64,000 nucleotides of DNA from an uncultured Bacteroidales bacterium (GCA_946402945.1 CAMIYB010000001.1:1-64000); one strand, 5' to 3'; counted from the stretch's first letter, positions 1-9,792 are shown. Translations and numbers: made by a program. The notes: a model not told the origin generated them from the letters alone.

Positions 1-959
1 AGTTCGCGCTTCTCCTTGCGGTATTTCGCACCGAAATTGTTCTTCTTGCCTTCGTTCATCCGGGCGTAGGTCTCTTTGACCTGCTTCTGGATTTCCTTCT
101 GCATCTCCTCGGCCTCGGCCTCGGTCATGGCCGGCTTGAAGCGGTCGCGCTTGCGGCCCTTGCCCGTGGCGGCAGCGGCGGCGGGAGCGTTCTTGCCGCC
201 CTTCTTCTGCTCGGATTTCTTCTTGACGTCGGTGGCTTCCACCTTGGTGACATCCACCTTCTGGGAATTGATCCTCTCGCGTTTTTTCTTCTTGGGCGCC
301 TCGAACTGGGAGAGGTCCACTTTGCCGACGATGGTCAGCGCGGGGCCTCCTGAAGGGGCTTCGGAGGGGGGCTCCTGGACGGGGGCGGGCTCTTCGGCCA
401 CGGGGGCGGCTTCCGCTGCGGCAGGCTCGTTTATCGGCTCGGACACAGGTTCCGCAGGGGTCTCGGTCTGTGTCGGGACGGCCGGTTCTTCCGCCTGTTC
501 CGGTGCAGGTTGTTCCTGGGGCGCCTCCGGGACGGCCGGTTCCTCCGGCTCTTCCGGTGCGGGCTGCTCCTGGGGCGTCTCCGGGACGGCCGGCTCTTCC
601 GGCTGCGCGGGCTGCGGCTGCTCCTCCGCCCCGGGCTCCTCTTCCTTGCGGGGCTTGGAGGCGAGGGATGTGGAGGTGATGATGGTTTCCCGTTCGGGTT
701 CGAATTCGTCCTCTTCGTCCTGCTGGCGACGGGTGTTCTTCTCGATGATTTCTTTCATCTTGATGTCCACCTTGGCCGCTTCCTGGACGGCTTTGAGGTC
801 TTCGCCGAACTTCTTTTCCAGGGCGGGAAGGAACTCGTCGGAGACTTTCGCATTGGGATTCATCTCCACGCTGGCGCCCTTCTCGTTGAGAAAGTCCACG
901 AGCGTACCCAATCCGATGTTGAATTGTTTGGTCAGTTTGTTCAGTCTGATTTCTGCCAT
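1..959 (-). CDS. infB: Translation initiation factor IF-2, N-terminal part (truncated by window edge)
   Basis: Reverse-strand reading MAEIRLNKLTKQFNIGLGTLVDFLNEKGASVEMNPNAKVS..., typical Bacteroidota IF-2 N-terminus with acidic/Pro-rich linker; lies directly after nusA. Confidence 0.93.
   Translation of the reverse strand, partial: MAEIRLNKLTKQFNIGLGTLVDFLNEKGASVEMNPNAKVSDEFLPALEKKFGEDLKAVQEAAKVDIKMKEIIEKNTRRQQDEEDEFEPERETIITSTSLASKPRKEEEPGAEEQPQPAQPEEPAVPETPQEQPAPEEPEEPAVPEAPQEQPAPEQAEEPAVPTQTETPAEPVSEPINEPAAAEAAPVAEEPAPVQEPPSEAPSGGPALTIVGKVDLSQFEAPKKKKRERINSQKVDVTKVEATDVKKKSEQKKGGKNAPAAAAATGKGRKRDRFKPAMTEAEAEEMQKEIQKQVKETYARMNEGKKNNFGAKYRKEKRE
475..625 (-). repeat. 54-bp tandem repeat inside infB linker (EEPAVPE[T/A]PQEQPAPE...)
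   Basis: gggacggccgg... recurs at 475, 529 and 583 (period 54 bp). Confidence 0.85.
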
Positions 960-983
960 ATATTACCCCTGTTTATATAAATA

Positions 984-2243
984 TTAGTCTTCAAATTCGG
1001 CCCTGAGGATGCGGAGTACCTCTTCGGCGGTCTCGTCTTCCAGGTCGGCCCGTTTGGCGATATCCTCGGCGCTGTAGGCGAGGACGCTCTTGGCGGTGTC
1101 GCAGCCGATGGACTGGAGTTTCTCGATGATCCAGGGATCGATCTCGTTGGCGAACTCGGACAGGAGCACATCCTCCTCCTCGTCGCCCTCGGTGGCCGGC
1201 GCATCCCGCCAGACCTCGATTTCGCGGCCGACGAGCATGCTGGCGAGTTTGATGTTGCAACCGCCCTTGCCGATGCCCTTCTTGACCTCTTCGGGGAGCA
1301 TGTACACCTTGATCTTGTCTTCGGGGCTGCTGCCCATGTCGATGGAGGAAATCTTGGCCGGGTTGAGGGCGCGCTGGATCATCAGCTGCGTGTTCGACGA
1401 CCAGGGAATCACATCGATGTTCTCGTTGCGGAGTTCGCGGACGATGCCGATGATGCGGCTGCCCTTGACGCCGATGCAGGCGCCAATCGGGTCGATGCGG
1501 TCGTCATAGGACTCCACGGCCACCTTGGCCCGCTCGCCCGGCACGCGGACCACCTTCTTGATGGTGATCAGGCCGTCGTAGATTTCGGGAACCTCCTGCT
1601 CGAAGAGTTTGACGAGGAAGTCCTCGGAGGTGCGGCTCAGGGTGATGTAGGGGGTGGTGTTGTTCTTCATCTCTACGCTCTTGATGATGGCGCGGACGGT
1701 GTCGTTCTTCTTGAAGTGCTCGCCGGGGATCTGCTCGTTCTTCGGGAGGCGGAGTTCGTTGCCCTCCTCGTCGAGGATGAGGACTTCCTTGGCCCAGGTC
1801 TGGTACACCTCGCCGGTAAAGAGTTCCCCGATCTTCTGGGAGTACTTGTTGTAGAGATTGGCCTTCTCGATGTCCATGATACGGCCCTGGAGGTTCTGGC
1901 GGATGTTGAGGATGCCGCGGCGGCCGAAATCCTTGAGTTCCACCCGGCGGGTGAAGGTCTCGCCGATCTCGTAGTCGTCGTCTCCCTGGGCGATGAGGTC
2001 GGCCAGGGCGATCTGGGTGTTGGGATCCTCCACCGTTTCGACCACGTCGAGGTTCTGGTAGATCTCGCAGTCTCCCTTATCGACGTTGATGATGACGTCG
2101 AAATTGTCGGCCGAGCCGAAGGTCTTGGTGAGTTGGGTGATGAAGACGTCCTTGAGGACACCCATCATCACGGGCCTGTCAATGTGTTTTTCATCCTTGA
2201 AGAGCGCAAACGCGGTCTTGAGGTCGATTTTCTCTTCTGCCAT
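984..2243 (-). CDS. nusA: Transcription termination/antitermination factor NusA
   Basis: MAEEKIDLKTAFALFKDEKHIDRPVMMGVLKD..., S1/KH regions (GACIGVKGSRIIGIVRELRNENIDVIPW); start likely at internal Met 2243 rather than 2270. Confidence 0.96.
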   Translation of the reverse strand: MAEEKIDLKTAFALFKDEKHIDRPVMMGVLKDVFITQLTKTFGSADNFDVIINVDKGDCEIYQNLDVVETVEDPNTQIALADLIAQGDDDYEIGETFTRRVELKDFGRRGILNIRQNLQGRIMDIEKANLYNKYSQKIGELFTGEVYQTWAKEVLILDEEGNELRLPKNEQIPGEHFKKNDTVRAIIKSVEMKNNTTPYITLSRTSEDFLVKLFEQEVPEIYDGLITIKKVVRVPGERAKVAVESYDDRIDPIGACIGVKGSRIIGIVRELRNENIDVIPWSSNTQLMIQRALNPAKISSIDMGSSPEDKIKVYMLPEEVKKGIGKGGCNIKLASMLVGREIEVWRDAPATEGDEEEDVLLSEFANEIDPWIIEKLQSIGCDTAKSVLAYSAEDIAKRADLEDETAEEVLRILRAEFED

Positions 2244-2262
2244 TGTATTGTGTGTTGTTTGT

Positions 2263-2730
2263 TTATTCAAAACTGATGTGGGGCCGGACGGAATTGACTT
2301 CCTCCATCGGGAAAGTGTCCTCGTGGACCACGTCCTGTTTCTTCTTGCTGCCGGGGACGGCTTCGCGGAGGATGTGGCGCAGCGTTACGGCCTCTTCGGT
2401 GGCGGCGGTCAGGGTGCCGGTCAGTTTCCGCCCGCCCCTGAGACGGACTTCCACCTGCGTCCCGACGGCCTTGAGGTACTGCCGGAGCACCTTGAAGGGC
2501 TGGTCCAGCCCGGCGGAGGTGACGGTCAGGGCGTAGTCTTCCACGTCCTGGTCCCAGATCTCGTGGAAGGCCTTGTCGATGGCCTCGCAGTCTTCCATGC
2601 GGACGGAGGCGGTCTCCGACTCGATGGTCAGGGTGATGTCGCCGTCGGCGCTGGCCGTGGCGTCCACGAGGAAGCAGCCCCGCTGTGAAACGGCGGGGAG
2701 GATCGATTCTCGGATTTGTGCAATGTTCAT
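2263..2730 (-). CDS. rimP: Ribosome maturation factor RimP
   Basis: 155 aa, ...VTSAGLDQPFKVLRQYLKAVGTQVEVRLRGGRKLTGTL...; rimP-nusA-infB order. Confidence 0.93.
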   Translation of the reverse strand: MNIAQIRESILPAVSQRGCFLVDATASADGDITLTIESETASVRMEDCEAIDKAFHEIWDQDVEDYALTVTSAGLDQPFKVLRQYLKAVGTQVEVRLRGGRKLTGTLTAATEEAVTLRHILREAVPGSKKKQDVVHEDTFPMEEVNSVRPHISFE

Positions 2731-2788
2731 ACAGGCTCCTGTTATTAAAAAAAGACAGGAAGCACGCCGCCTCCCATCTTACGGAATG

Positions 2789-2819
2789 CAAAGATAGGTA
2801 TTTTTGGCGGAAATGCAAA
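2789..2819 (-). promoter_or_regulatory. Bacteroidota promoter for rimP-nusA-infB
   Basis: Minus strand TTTG (2816-2819) N19 TATCTTTG (2789-2796), consensus architecture. Confidence 0.75.
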
Positions 2820-2901
2820 GAAAAAGCAAGTTTCGAGGGGGATTATTTTCCTTTTTGGCGGAAAAGTGCTTACTTTGCGCAGATTTTTTAAGGTACATCT
2901 C

Positions 2902-3897
2902 ATGGAACTTTCCGCCAAACAACTGGCCCAGGTCCTTCGCGGAACCGTCGAGGGAGACGCCGATGCCGTCGTGACCTCTTTTGCCAAAATCGAGCATGGC
3001 AAGCCCGGCCAGCTCTGTTTCTACGCCAATCCGAAATACGAGCAGTATGTCTATACCTGCCGGGCCTCCGTCCTGCTGGTCAACAAGGATTTCGTGCCGA
3101 AGGAGCCGGTGACCGCGACCCTGGTGCGCGTGGAAAACGCCTATTCCGCCTTGGCGGAACTCCTGAAATATGTCGCCTCGCAGCGGAAGAGATACCGCTG
3201 CCACCGCGGCTGGGGCTGCGTCCGTTTCCTGTCCACCCGCCTGGGCCGGAAGGTATATCTGGGCGCCCATTCCTATGTGGGCCGCCACAGCGTGGTCGGC
3301 GACAGGACCAAGATCTATGAGAACGTGTATATCGGCGAGAACGTCAAGGTCGGGAAGGACTGCATCTTCTACCCGGGCGTCGTTATCTACGCGAATTCCG
3401 TCATCGGCGACAATGTCATCCTCCACGCCAACTGCGTCATCGGTTCCGACGGCTTCGGCAACGCTCCGCAGCCCGACGGCACTTGGGAGAAAATCGAGCA
3501 TCTGGGCAATGTCATCATCGGCAACAATGTCGAGATCGGCGCCTGCACCACGGTCGACCGGGCCGAGATGGAATCGACCATCATCCACGACGGCGTCAAG
3601 ATCGACAACCTCTGCCAGATTGCCCACAACGTGGAAATCGGGGAGAATACGGTCATGGCGGCCGAGACCGGCATCGCCGGATCGACGAAGATCGGAAAGA
3701 ACTGCATTTTCGCCGGTCAGGTGGGCATCGTAGGCCACCTCAAAATCGCCGACAACACCACCATCGCCGCCAAGTCCGGCCTGATCGGCCATGTACGCAA
3801 GAGCGGTCAGGTACTCTTCGGCACCCCGGCCATCCCGATCAAGAATTACATGCGGAGTTACGCCCTCTTCAAGCAGGCCGGAAGCGAGGAAAAATAG
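2902..3897 (+). CDS. lpxD: UDP-3-O-acylglucosamine N-acyltransferase LpxD
   Basis: [33 protein letters not shown]..., hexapeptide repeats; adjacent lpxC/lpxA. Confidence 0.95.
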   Translation: MELSAKQLAQVLRGTVEGDADAVVTSFAKIEHGKPGQLCFYANPKYEQYVYTCRASVLLVNKDFVPKEPVTATLVRVENAYSALAELLKYVASQRKRYRCHRGWGCVRFLSTRLGRKVYLGAHSYVGRHSVVGDRTKIYENVYIGENVKVGKDCIFYPGVVIYANSVIGDNVILHANCVIGSDGFGNAPQPDGTWEKIEHLGNVIIGNNVEIGACTTVDRAEMESTIIHDGVKIDNLCQIAHNVEIGENTVMAAETGIAGSTKIGKNCIFAGQVGIVGHLKIADNTTIAAKSGLIGHVRKSGQVLFGTPAIPIKNYMRSYALFKQAGSEEK

Positions 3898-3926
3898 GTT
3901 TTTTGCGGGTTCGGGACCCCGGAAAC

Positions 3927-3957
3927 TTTGACCTTCAAAAAATTATTGCTATCTTTG
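3927..3957 (+). promoter_or_regulatory. Promoter upstream of lpxC
   Basis: TTTG (3927-3930) N19 TATCTTTG (3950-3957). Confidence 0.7.
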
Positions 3958-4011
3958 CCATCCTATTTGGACCGGGCTGCCCCTGCCTGGCCCGGAAACT
4001 TATGAAAAAAG

Positions 4012-4920
4012 ATGCGGCAAAGGACTGTCAAGCATACATACGTATTTGAGGGCAAAGGCCTTCACACAGGCGTGATTTCCCGCCTGTCCATCCATCCGGC
4101 ACCGGCCGGCAGCGGCATTGTCTTCAAGCGTTCCGACCTTGAAGACGCGCCCGCGATTCCCGCCCTCGCGGAGTATGTTTCCACCACCACCCGCAGCACC
4201 ACCCTCTCCGGAGGTTCTTTCGAGATCAACACCATCGAACATGTCCTTTCCGCCCTGACGGGTCTGGGTGTCGATAATGCCCTGATCGAAGTCAGCAACG
4301 TGGAAGTGCCCATCCTGGACGGCAGCGCCCGCCCCTACGTCGAGGCCATCCTGGCCGACGGTCTCGAGGAGCAAGCCGCTGAGCGCGAGTACATTACGGT
4401 CCCAGAGCCCGTTGAGGCCCGGGACGAGAAGAGCGGCTCCTGGGTGCGCATCGAGCCGGCCGACAGTCTCTCCTACGACGTGACGGTCGATTTCGGCTCC
4501 CGCGTCCTCGGCGTACAGACGGCCCATTGGGACGAGTCGGTGGACTACGCCCGCGAGATCGGCGTGTGCCGTACCTTCGTCTTTTTCCATGAGATCGAAT
4601 TCCTCCTGGCCCACAACCTGATCAAGGGCGGCGACGTGGACAACGCCATCGTCATCGTGGAGCATCCCGTCTCCGACGGGCAGGTTGCGTCCATCGCCAA
4701 GGCCATCGACCGGCCGTCGCTCCGCGTGGAGCCCACCGGCTACCTGAGCAACATCCAACTCAATTTCCCCAACGAATGCGGCCGGCACAAATTGCTGGAC
4801 CTGATCGGCGACATCCGTCTCTGCGGCGGTTATCTCCGGGCCCGGATCACCGCCTTCAAACCGGGGCACACCATGAACACCAACGCGGCCAAACTCCTGC
4901 GCGCCGCCCTCGCTAAATAG
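4012..4920 (+). CDS. lpxC: UDP-3-O-acyl-N-acetylglucosamine deacetylase LpxC (standalone, no FabZ domain)
   Basis: 302 aa; TIEHVLSALTGLGVDNALIEV, CGRHKLLDLIGDI and GHTMNTNAAKLLRA motifs; TAG stop at 4918-4920. Confidence 0.95.
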   Translation: MRQRTVKHTYVFEGKGLHTGVISRLSIHPAPAGSGIVFKRSDLEDAPAIPALAEYVSTTTRSTTLSGGSFEINTIEHVLSALTGLGVDNALIEVSNVEVPILDGSARPYVEAILADGLEEQAAEREYITVPEPVEARDEKSGSWVRIEPADSLSYDVTVDFGSRVLGVQTAHWDESVDYAREIGVCRTFVFFHEIEFLLAHNLIKGGDVDNAIVIVEHPVSDGQVASIAKAIDRPSLRVEPTGYLSNIQLNFPNECGRHKLLDLIGDIRLCGGYLRARITAFKPGHTMNTNAAKLLRAALAK

Positions 4921-4926
4921 CAGACC

Positions 4927-5739
4927 ATGAACAAAATCCATCCCCTCGCAACCGTCAGCCCCAACGCCCGTCTCGGCGACAACATCGAAATCGGTCCCTA
5001 CGCCTTCGTGGACGACAATGTTGAAATTGGCGACGGCTGCCGCATCCTTCCGCATGCCGTTATCTTCGAATATGTGAAAATGGGCAAGAACTGCTCGGTC
5101 TTTCCGGGAGCCGTCATCGGCGCCATCCCGCAGGACCTCAAATTCGAGGGAGAAGTGACTTACGTGGAGATCGGGGACCATGTGACCGTCCGTGAGTGCG
5201 CGACCATCAACCGGGGTACCAAGGCCAGCGGCAAGGGCGTGACCCGCATCGGGGACCACACCCTCCTGATGTCCTACACCCATGTGGCGCACGACTGCAA
5301 CGTGGGTAAGCACTGCATCCTCGTCAGTTACACCGGCATCGCCGGCGAGACCGACGTGGACGACTGGGCCATCCTCGGCGGCGGCACCGTCGTGCACCAG
5401 TTCTCGAAGATCGGCTGCCACGCCATGGTCGGCGGCGGTTCCAAGATCAACAAGGACATCCCGCCCTACGCCCTCTGCGGCCGTGATCCTGTCTGCTTCG
5501 CGGGCATCAACATCGTGGGCCTGCGCCGCCGCGGTTTCTCCTCCGATACCATCCGCACCATCAAGGATATCTACGATACCATCTATTTCCAGGGATACAA
5601 CATCTCCGACGGTATCGCCAAGGTGGAGGCCGGTTTCCCGCAGAGCGAGGAGCGCGATATCATCATCAATTTCATCCGCGGATCCAAGCGCGGCATCGTC
5701 CAGTCCCTCCGGGCGGGCGAGCGCGCCAATGTGGAGTAG
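4927..5739 (+). CDS. lpxA: Acyl-ACP--UDP-N-acetylglucosamine O-acyltransferase LpxA
   Basis: MNKIHPLATVSPNARLGDNIEIGPYAFVDDNVEIGDG..., hexapeptide repeats. Confidence 0.96.
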   Translation: MNKIHPLATVSPNARLGDNIEIGPYAFVDDNVEIGDGCRILPHAVIFEYVKMGKNCSVFPGAVIGAIPQDLKFEGEVTYVEIGDHVTVRECATINRGTKASGKGVTRIGDHTLLMSYTHVAHDCNVGKHCILVSYTGIAGETDVDDWAILGGGTVVHQFSKIGCHAMVGGGSKINKDIPPYALCGRDPVCFAGINIVGLRRRGFSSDTIRTIKDIYDTIYFQGYNISDGIAKVEAGFPQSEERDIIINFIRGSKRGIVQSLRAGERANVE

Positions 5740-5742
5740 GGC

Positions 5743-6375
5743 GTGCTGCTGAGCATCGCCTACTTTCCGCCGGTATCCTGGTTTGCGGCGGCCCTGCGAA
5801 ATGTTACCCTGTCTGCGGACGGGGTAATTCCGTCTGTAGTGGACCTGGAAGCCTGCGAGCACTACCGGAAACAGAGTTACCGCAACCGCTGTCACATCCT
5901 GACGGCCCAGGGCGTTGAAGCCCTCTCTTTCCCCGTCGTGCACGAGGAGGGGCTGTGGACCGGCCCCATCACCCGCGTGCGGGTGGATTATTCCACCCCC
6001 TGGGTCCTGCGCACCGAACGGGCCCTGGAGACCGCCTACGAGCAGTCGCCTTTCTTCCTATATTATAAAGACGGTCTGTTCGGAATCCTGGAGCGGGGGA
6101 TCCCCACCCTCTGGGACCTGGATCTGACCCTGATCCGGCAGATCGCCCTCTGGCTGGGCCTGCCGCTGCATTTCCGTCCGACGGAATCGTTCGTGGCCGA
6201 TGCGCCGGACGACCTGCGCGGCATCCATCCCAAGCATCCCTGCCCGGGCGCCCCGGACATGGGAAAGCCGTACTATCAGGTCTTTGCCCAAAAGTACGGC
6301 TTTCAGAAGGATCTGTCCATCCTGGACCTGCTGTTCTGCGAGGGTCCGGAGGCGACGTCGTATCTGCTTCCCTAG
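5743..6375 (+). CDS. WbqC-like family protein
   Basis: MLLSIAYFPPVSWFAAAL... SYRNRCHILTAQGVEALSFPV..., WbqC family pattern; GTG start. Confidence 0.75.
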   Translation: MLLSIAYFPPVSWFAAALRNVTLSADGVIPSVVDLEACEHYRKQSYRNRCHILTAQGVEALSFPVVHEEGLWTGPITRVRVDYSTPWVLRTERALETAYEQSPFFLYYKDGLFGILERGIPTLWDLDLTLIRQIALWLGLPLHFRPTESFVADAPDDLRGIHPKHPCPGAPDMGKPYYQVFAQKYGFQKDLSILDLLFCEGPEATSYLLP

Positions 6376-8006
6376 AAGCGCCAGCCAAGGGTCATCACCA
6401 CGTCCCACATCGTGGATACGTAGGCGATTTCCGGAGAATCGATGCCCCTTCCGTAGGTCGGGTAGGGATAGATGTAGTCCTCGGGGAGGAGATTGGCCCG
6501 CAGGGCCATATCGAAGAAGAAGGACCCCGGAGAACTGTAGCCGACACCGGCGGAAATCGCGTGCGTGAGGGACTTGAGGGCCACTCTGCCGCCCAGGCTC
6601 TGGACGCCGTCGTAGGAGTAGGGGTTGATCAGGTTGCCGGCGCCGTCATAACGCTCGTATTCCGGCGAAGTCTTCAGGTTGTAGCCGGCCCGCAGGGACA
6701 GGGTCTGGCCCAGGCGGGCTTCCGCACCCACGCGGACATTGTGCTGGACGCCGGTGAACTGGCGGCAGATGTTGTTGGTGGAGGCGAAACCGCCTTCCTG
6801 CCGGCCGCGCATCTCGGTATAGCGCATCGTGCTGAAGTCGGTAATCTCATAGTCCGCGCTGATCAGACCGATGCCGGGCAGGGCGTAGGCCGCACCGAAA
6901 CTGGCCCGGAAGGGCATGCGCAGGCGATACTGATAGACATTGGGCTCATTGGGATAGGCGTCGTAATGCTTGTTGCACCAGATGTCGCCGGAGATATTCC
7001 ATTCCTCCTTGATGACCAGGGATGTCGGCGTCTGGATGGCCGCACCGAGCCGCAGGCCGGGAAGGGGAACGGCGATGACACCGATCTTGGCCTGGAAGCC
7101 CGTGGCGTCCACGACATTCCACTCTTCCATCTTCATGCTGCGGAAGGTGTCCTGCTCGCCGTCGACAATCAGGTTGATGCCGCCGGGGGCCTCTTCGCGG
7201 AAGATCTGCGTCTGGTCGACCCGGGCGTTGACGACGGTCAGGTTGGCCCCGACGAAGAAGACGTCGGAGATGTTGAAGCCCATGTTGAAGATCATGTCGT
7301 GCTTGTGGCCCTTGCGCACCCGGTTGTACTCCTGAGTCAGTTTGGAGACCACAGGGTAGTTTCCGAGGATGTCACGGGTCGTCGCCTGGGCGCATCCCAC
7401 GTAGTCGGTCCCGTTGCTGTTGATCATGCCGGTCTGGAAGCCGATCTGGGCGGGCCAGAGCCAGGTGTCGGCGACGAAATTGCCGCCCAGGGCGTCGGCG
7501 CTCAGGCCGGATTCGTTGGCCAGGGCGGCCAGGTATCCCATGTAGGAAGACTGGTCATTGATCCCGGTGGCCCGGAGATCACCGGTATAGCAGGCCGTGG
7601 AGTTGCCCAGGAAACCGATGGTGAAATTCTTCAGGCCGCTGCGGTTTTTCGTGTTGATGTTGAGGGTGAAGCCGATGTTGGGGAGGGTGGCACGGGCCCA
7701 GGAGTTGCGGGTGGTCGAACCATTGTTCCCAAGCGCCGGGGCGGGATTGTAGTTCGCCGCGATGGCGTTGATGCTTACCCCCGGGGTGACGGTCAACTGG
7801 CTGAAATTGTTGACGGCCGAGCCGGCGGGGTTGATGCCGATGGATCCGAGATCGCCGCCCAGGGCGGTGAAGGCGTTGCCCATGGCCACGCTTCGGGCGG
7901 TGCCGTAATACGTGACATCACTCAGGAGCAGGGCGTCTGTATAACTCTGCGCCGCGGCACCGAAGGCGGCCGCGGCCAGAGTCAGGGAAAGAAGGAGCTT
8001 TTTCAT
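6372..8006 (-). CDS. OmpP1/FadL-like outer membrane transport protein
   Basis: 544 aa, signal peptide MKKLLLSLTLAAAAFGAAAQ, SVAMGNAFTALGGDLGSIGINPAG motif, C-terminal WRF. Confidence 0.8.
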   Translation of the reverse strand: MKKLLLSLTLAAAAFGAAAQSYTDALLLSDVTYYGTARSVAMGNAFTALGGDLGSIGINPAGSAVNNFSQLTVTPGVSINAIAANYNPAPALGNNGSTTRNSWARATLPNIGFTLNINTKNRSGLKNFTIGFLGNSTACYTGDLRATGINDQSSYMGYLAALANESGLSADALGGNFVADTWLWPAQIGFQTGMINSNGTDYVGCAQATTRDILGNYPVVSKLTQEYNRVRKGHKHDMIFNMGFNISDVFFVGANLTVVNARVDQTQIFREEAPGGINLIVDGEQDTFRSMKMEEWNVVDATGFQAKIGVIAVPLPGLRLGAAIQTPTSLVIKEEWNISGDIWCNKHYDAYPNEPNVYQYRLRMPFRASFGAAYALPGIGLISADYEITDFSTMRYTEMRGRQEGGFASTNNICRQFTGVQHNVRVGAEARLGQTLSLRAGYNLKTSPEYERYDGAGNLINPYSYDGVQSLGGRVALKSLTHAISAGVGYSSPGSFFFDMALRANLLPEDYIYPYPTYGRGIDSPEIAYVSTMWDVVMTLGWRF

Positions 8007-8026
8007 ATTGTCCGGATGGATTGTAA

Positions 8027-9664
8027 TTACCTGCGATGGCTTCCTCCACTGCTGTGGGATCCGCCGGAATAGCCTCCGCCGCTATGCGAGCCGCCGGAAT
8101 AACTGCTGTGGGAACTTCCGCCGGAATAACTGCTGCGGGAACTTCCGCCGGAGTAACTGCTGCCGGAAGAGCGGTAACTGCTGCCGGAAGAAGAACTGCG
8201 GGAGTAACTGGAACTGCTTCCGGAGGAGCGGGAACTGCTCGAAGACGAAGTGCTCGGGCGGTAGTTGGAGGTGCCGCTGCGGCTGACGTAGTTGCTGCTG
8301 CCGGAAGAGCGGTAGGTTGAGCTGCTGCCGGAGGAACGGTACGTGGAGCCGCTGCCGGAGGAACGGTACGTGGAACCGCTGGAGTAGCTGCCGCCGGAGC
8401 GGGAGGCCGAACCGGAAGAGCGGTACGTGGAGTTGCTGCCGGAAGAGCGGTACGTAGAGCCGCTGCTGGAGGAACGGGCCGCCGAGCCGCTGGAGTAACT
8501 GCTGCCGGAGCGGGAGGCCGAACCGGAGGAACGGTAAGTGGAACCGCTGCCGGAGGAACGGGCCGCTGAGCCGGAGGAGTAACTGCTGCCGGAGCGGGAG
8601 GCCGAACCGGAGGAACGGTAAGTGGAACCGCTGCCGGAGGAACGGGCCGCCGAGCCGGAGGAGTAGCTGCTGCCGGAGCGGGCCGCGGAGCCGCCGGAAT
8701 AACTGCCGGAACGGGCCGCGGAGCCGCTGGAAGCCGAACGGGCTACCGAGCCGCTGGCGGATGCGCTGCGGCGGGCGGAAGCGGTGCCGGCCGTGGAAAC
8801 GCGGCTGGTCAGCCTCGCGCCGGAACGGGCGGAAGAGGTCCGGGTGAGCGCGTTCTGCGACGAAACCGTGCTTGTGCGGCGTCCGAGTTCCGCCGTGCTG
8901 CGCAGGCGTCCGGACGGGGCCACAGCCGTGTGGTTGGTGCTGGCGACCGTGCCGGTCGTGCGGTGGAATCCGCCGCTGGAAACGCCCATGGGGCTGCCAT
9001 GGTGGGCATAACCCGCGCCGCGGGGCGCCCAGTTGTAGTGACGGCCGTGCCAGTATCCTCCATGGTGGTACCCGGGACCGTACCAGCCGCCGTAATAATA
9101 CGGTCTGTGCCAGTAGGGGCGATCCCAATAATAGGAATAATGCCAGGGCCTGTAATACCACGGGTCATAATACCAGGAATGGTAGTAGTGGTGATGATAC
9201 CAACCGTCGTAATACCAGGGATCCCAGTACCAGCTGCGGTAGTACCAGGGACGGTACCAACTGCTGTAATACCAGGGAGAAACGCCCCAATACCAGGAGG
9301 AAAAGACGCCGAGGGTCAGGTCAACCCAGGGGGAGTAACCCAGGTAGAGGTCAACATCCGGGGTGTTGTCGTAGATATTCACCGTCGTGGCGTTGTCGCT
9401 GAAGGTGATGCGGGCGTTTTTGCCTTCCGGCAGGATCAGGGTGTCCGCCTGGCCGCTGCGAAGATAAACCGGGGAACCTTGCGTTTCCTCGATCAGCGCG
9501 TCCCGGGCGGCATCGTCGGCCAGGGCCAGTTCGGTATTGGCGGGGTTAGGTCTATAGTAGATACCGTCGTCGAAGCGGCTCGACGAGGAGGAGAGCTGCG
9601 TAGCGGTACCACACGCGGACAGTGCCAGCAGCGCCGTTAAAAGGGGTGTGATGTGCTTTTTCAT
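8027..9664 (-). CDS. Low-complexity lipoprotein: Trp/Tyr/His-rich segment then long Ser/Gly/Arg repeat tail
   Basis: MKKHITPLLTALLALSACGTATQ lipobox; SPWYYSSWYRPWYYRSWYWDPWYYDGWYHHHYY...; SGSTYRSSGSASRSG repeats. Confidence 0.8.
   Translation of the reverse strand: MKKHITPLLTALLALSACGTATQLSSSSSRFDDGIYYRPNPANTELALADDAARDALIEETQGSPVYLRSGQADTLILPEGKNARITFSDNATTVNIYDNTPDVDLYLGYSPWVDLTLGVFSSWYWGVSPWYYSSWYRPWYYRSWYWDPWYYDGWYHHHYYHSWYYDPWYYRPWHYSYYWDRPYWHRPYYYGGWYGPGYHHGGYWHGRHYNWAPRGAGYAHHGSPMGVSSGGFHRTTGTVASTNHTAVAPSGRLRSTAELGRRTSTVSSQNALTRTSSARSGARLTSRVSTAGTASARRSASASGSVARSASSGSAARSGSYSGGSAARSGSSYSSGSAARSSGSGSTYRSSGSASRSGSSYSSGSAARSSGSGSTYRSSGSASRSGSSYSSGSAARSSSSGSTYRSSGSNSTYRSSGSASRSGGSYSSGSTYRSSGSGSTYRSSGSSSTYRSSGSSNYVSRSGTSNYRPSTSSSSSSRSSGSSSSYSRSSSSGSSYRSSGSSYSGGSSRSSYSGGSSHSSYSGGSHSGGGYSGGSHSSGGSHRR
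8493..8660 (-). repeat. Two near-identical 84-bp tandem copies (28 aa) inside the lipoprotein
   Basis: gagtaactgctgccggagcgggaggccgaaccggaggaacggtaagtggaaccg... begins at 8493 and 8577; a third, diverged start at 8661. Confidence 0.9.
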
Positions 9665-9792
9665 GGTCGTATCTCCTTTAATCGATAATAATTTCGTATC
9701 TTTGTCGTGGAAAGGATATGGCAAGTATCATACCATTTCCGCGATACAAGGATAACAAATAATCCGGAAAAAAACAAAAATAGTCCATCGAT

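Noticed and set aside
8493-8660. Direct repeats that might suggest a CRISPR array
   Set aside because: Repeats are contiguous, in frame and 84 bp long without unique spacers; they encode protein.
8082-9161. 359-aa minus-strand ORF (Leu/Arg/Phe-rich) and several plus-strand ORFs in the same place
   Set aside because: Alternate frames of the Ser-repeat lipoprotein; repeats keep every frame open.
9697-9704. TATCTTTG as the proS promoter
   Set aside because: Plausible but leaves an 85-nt leader and has no -33 TTTG; a divergent minus-strand CAAAAATA at 9775-9782 makes assignment uncertain, so not listed as a feature.
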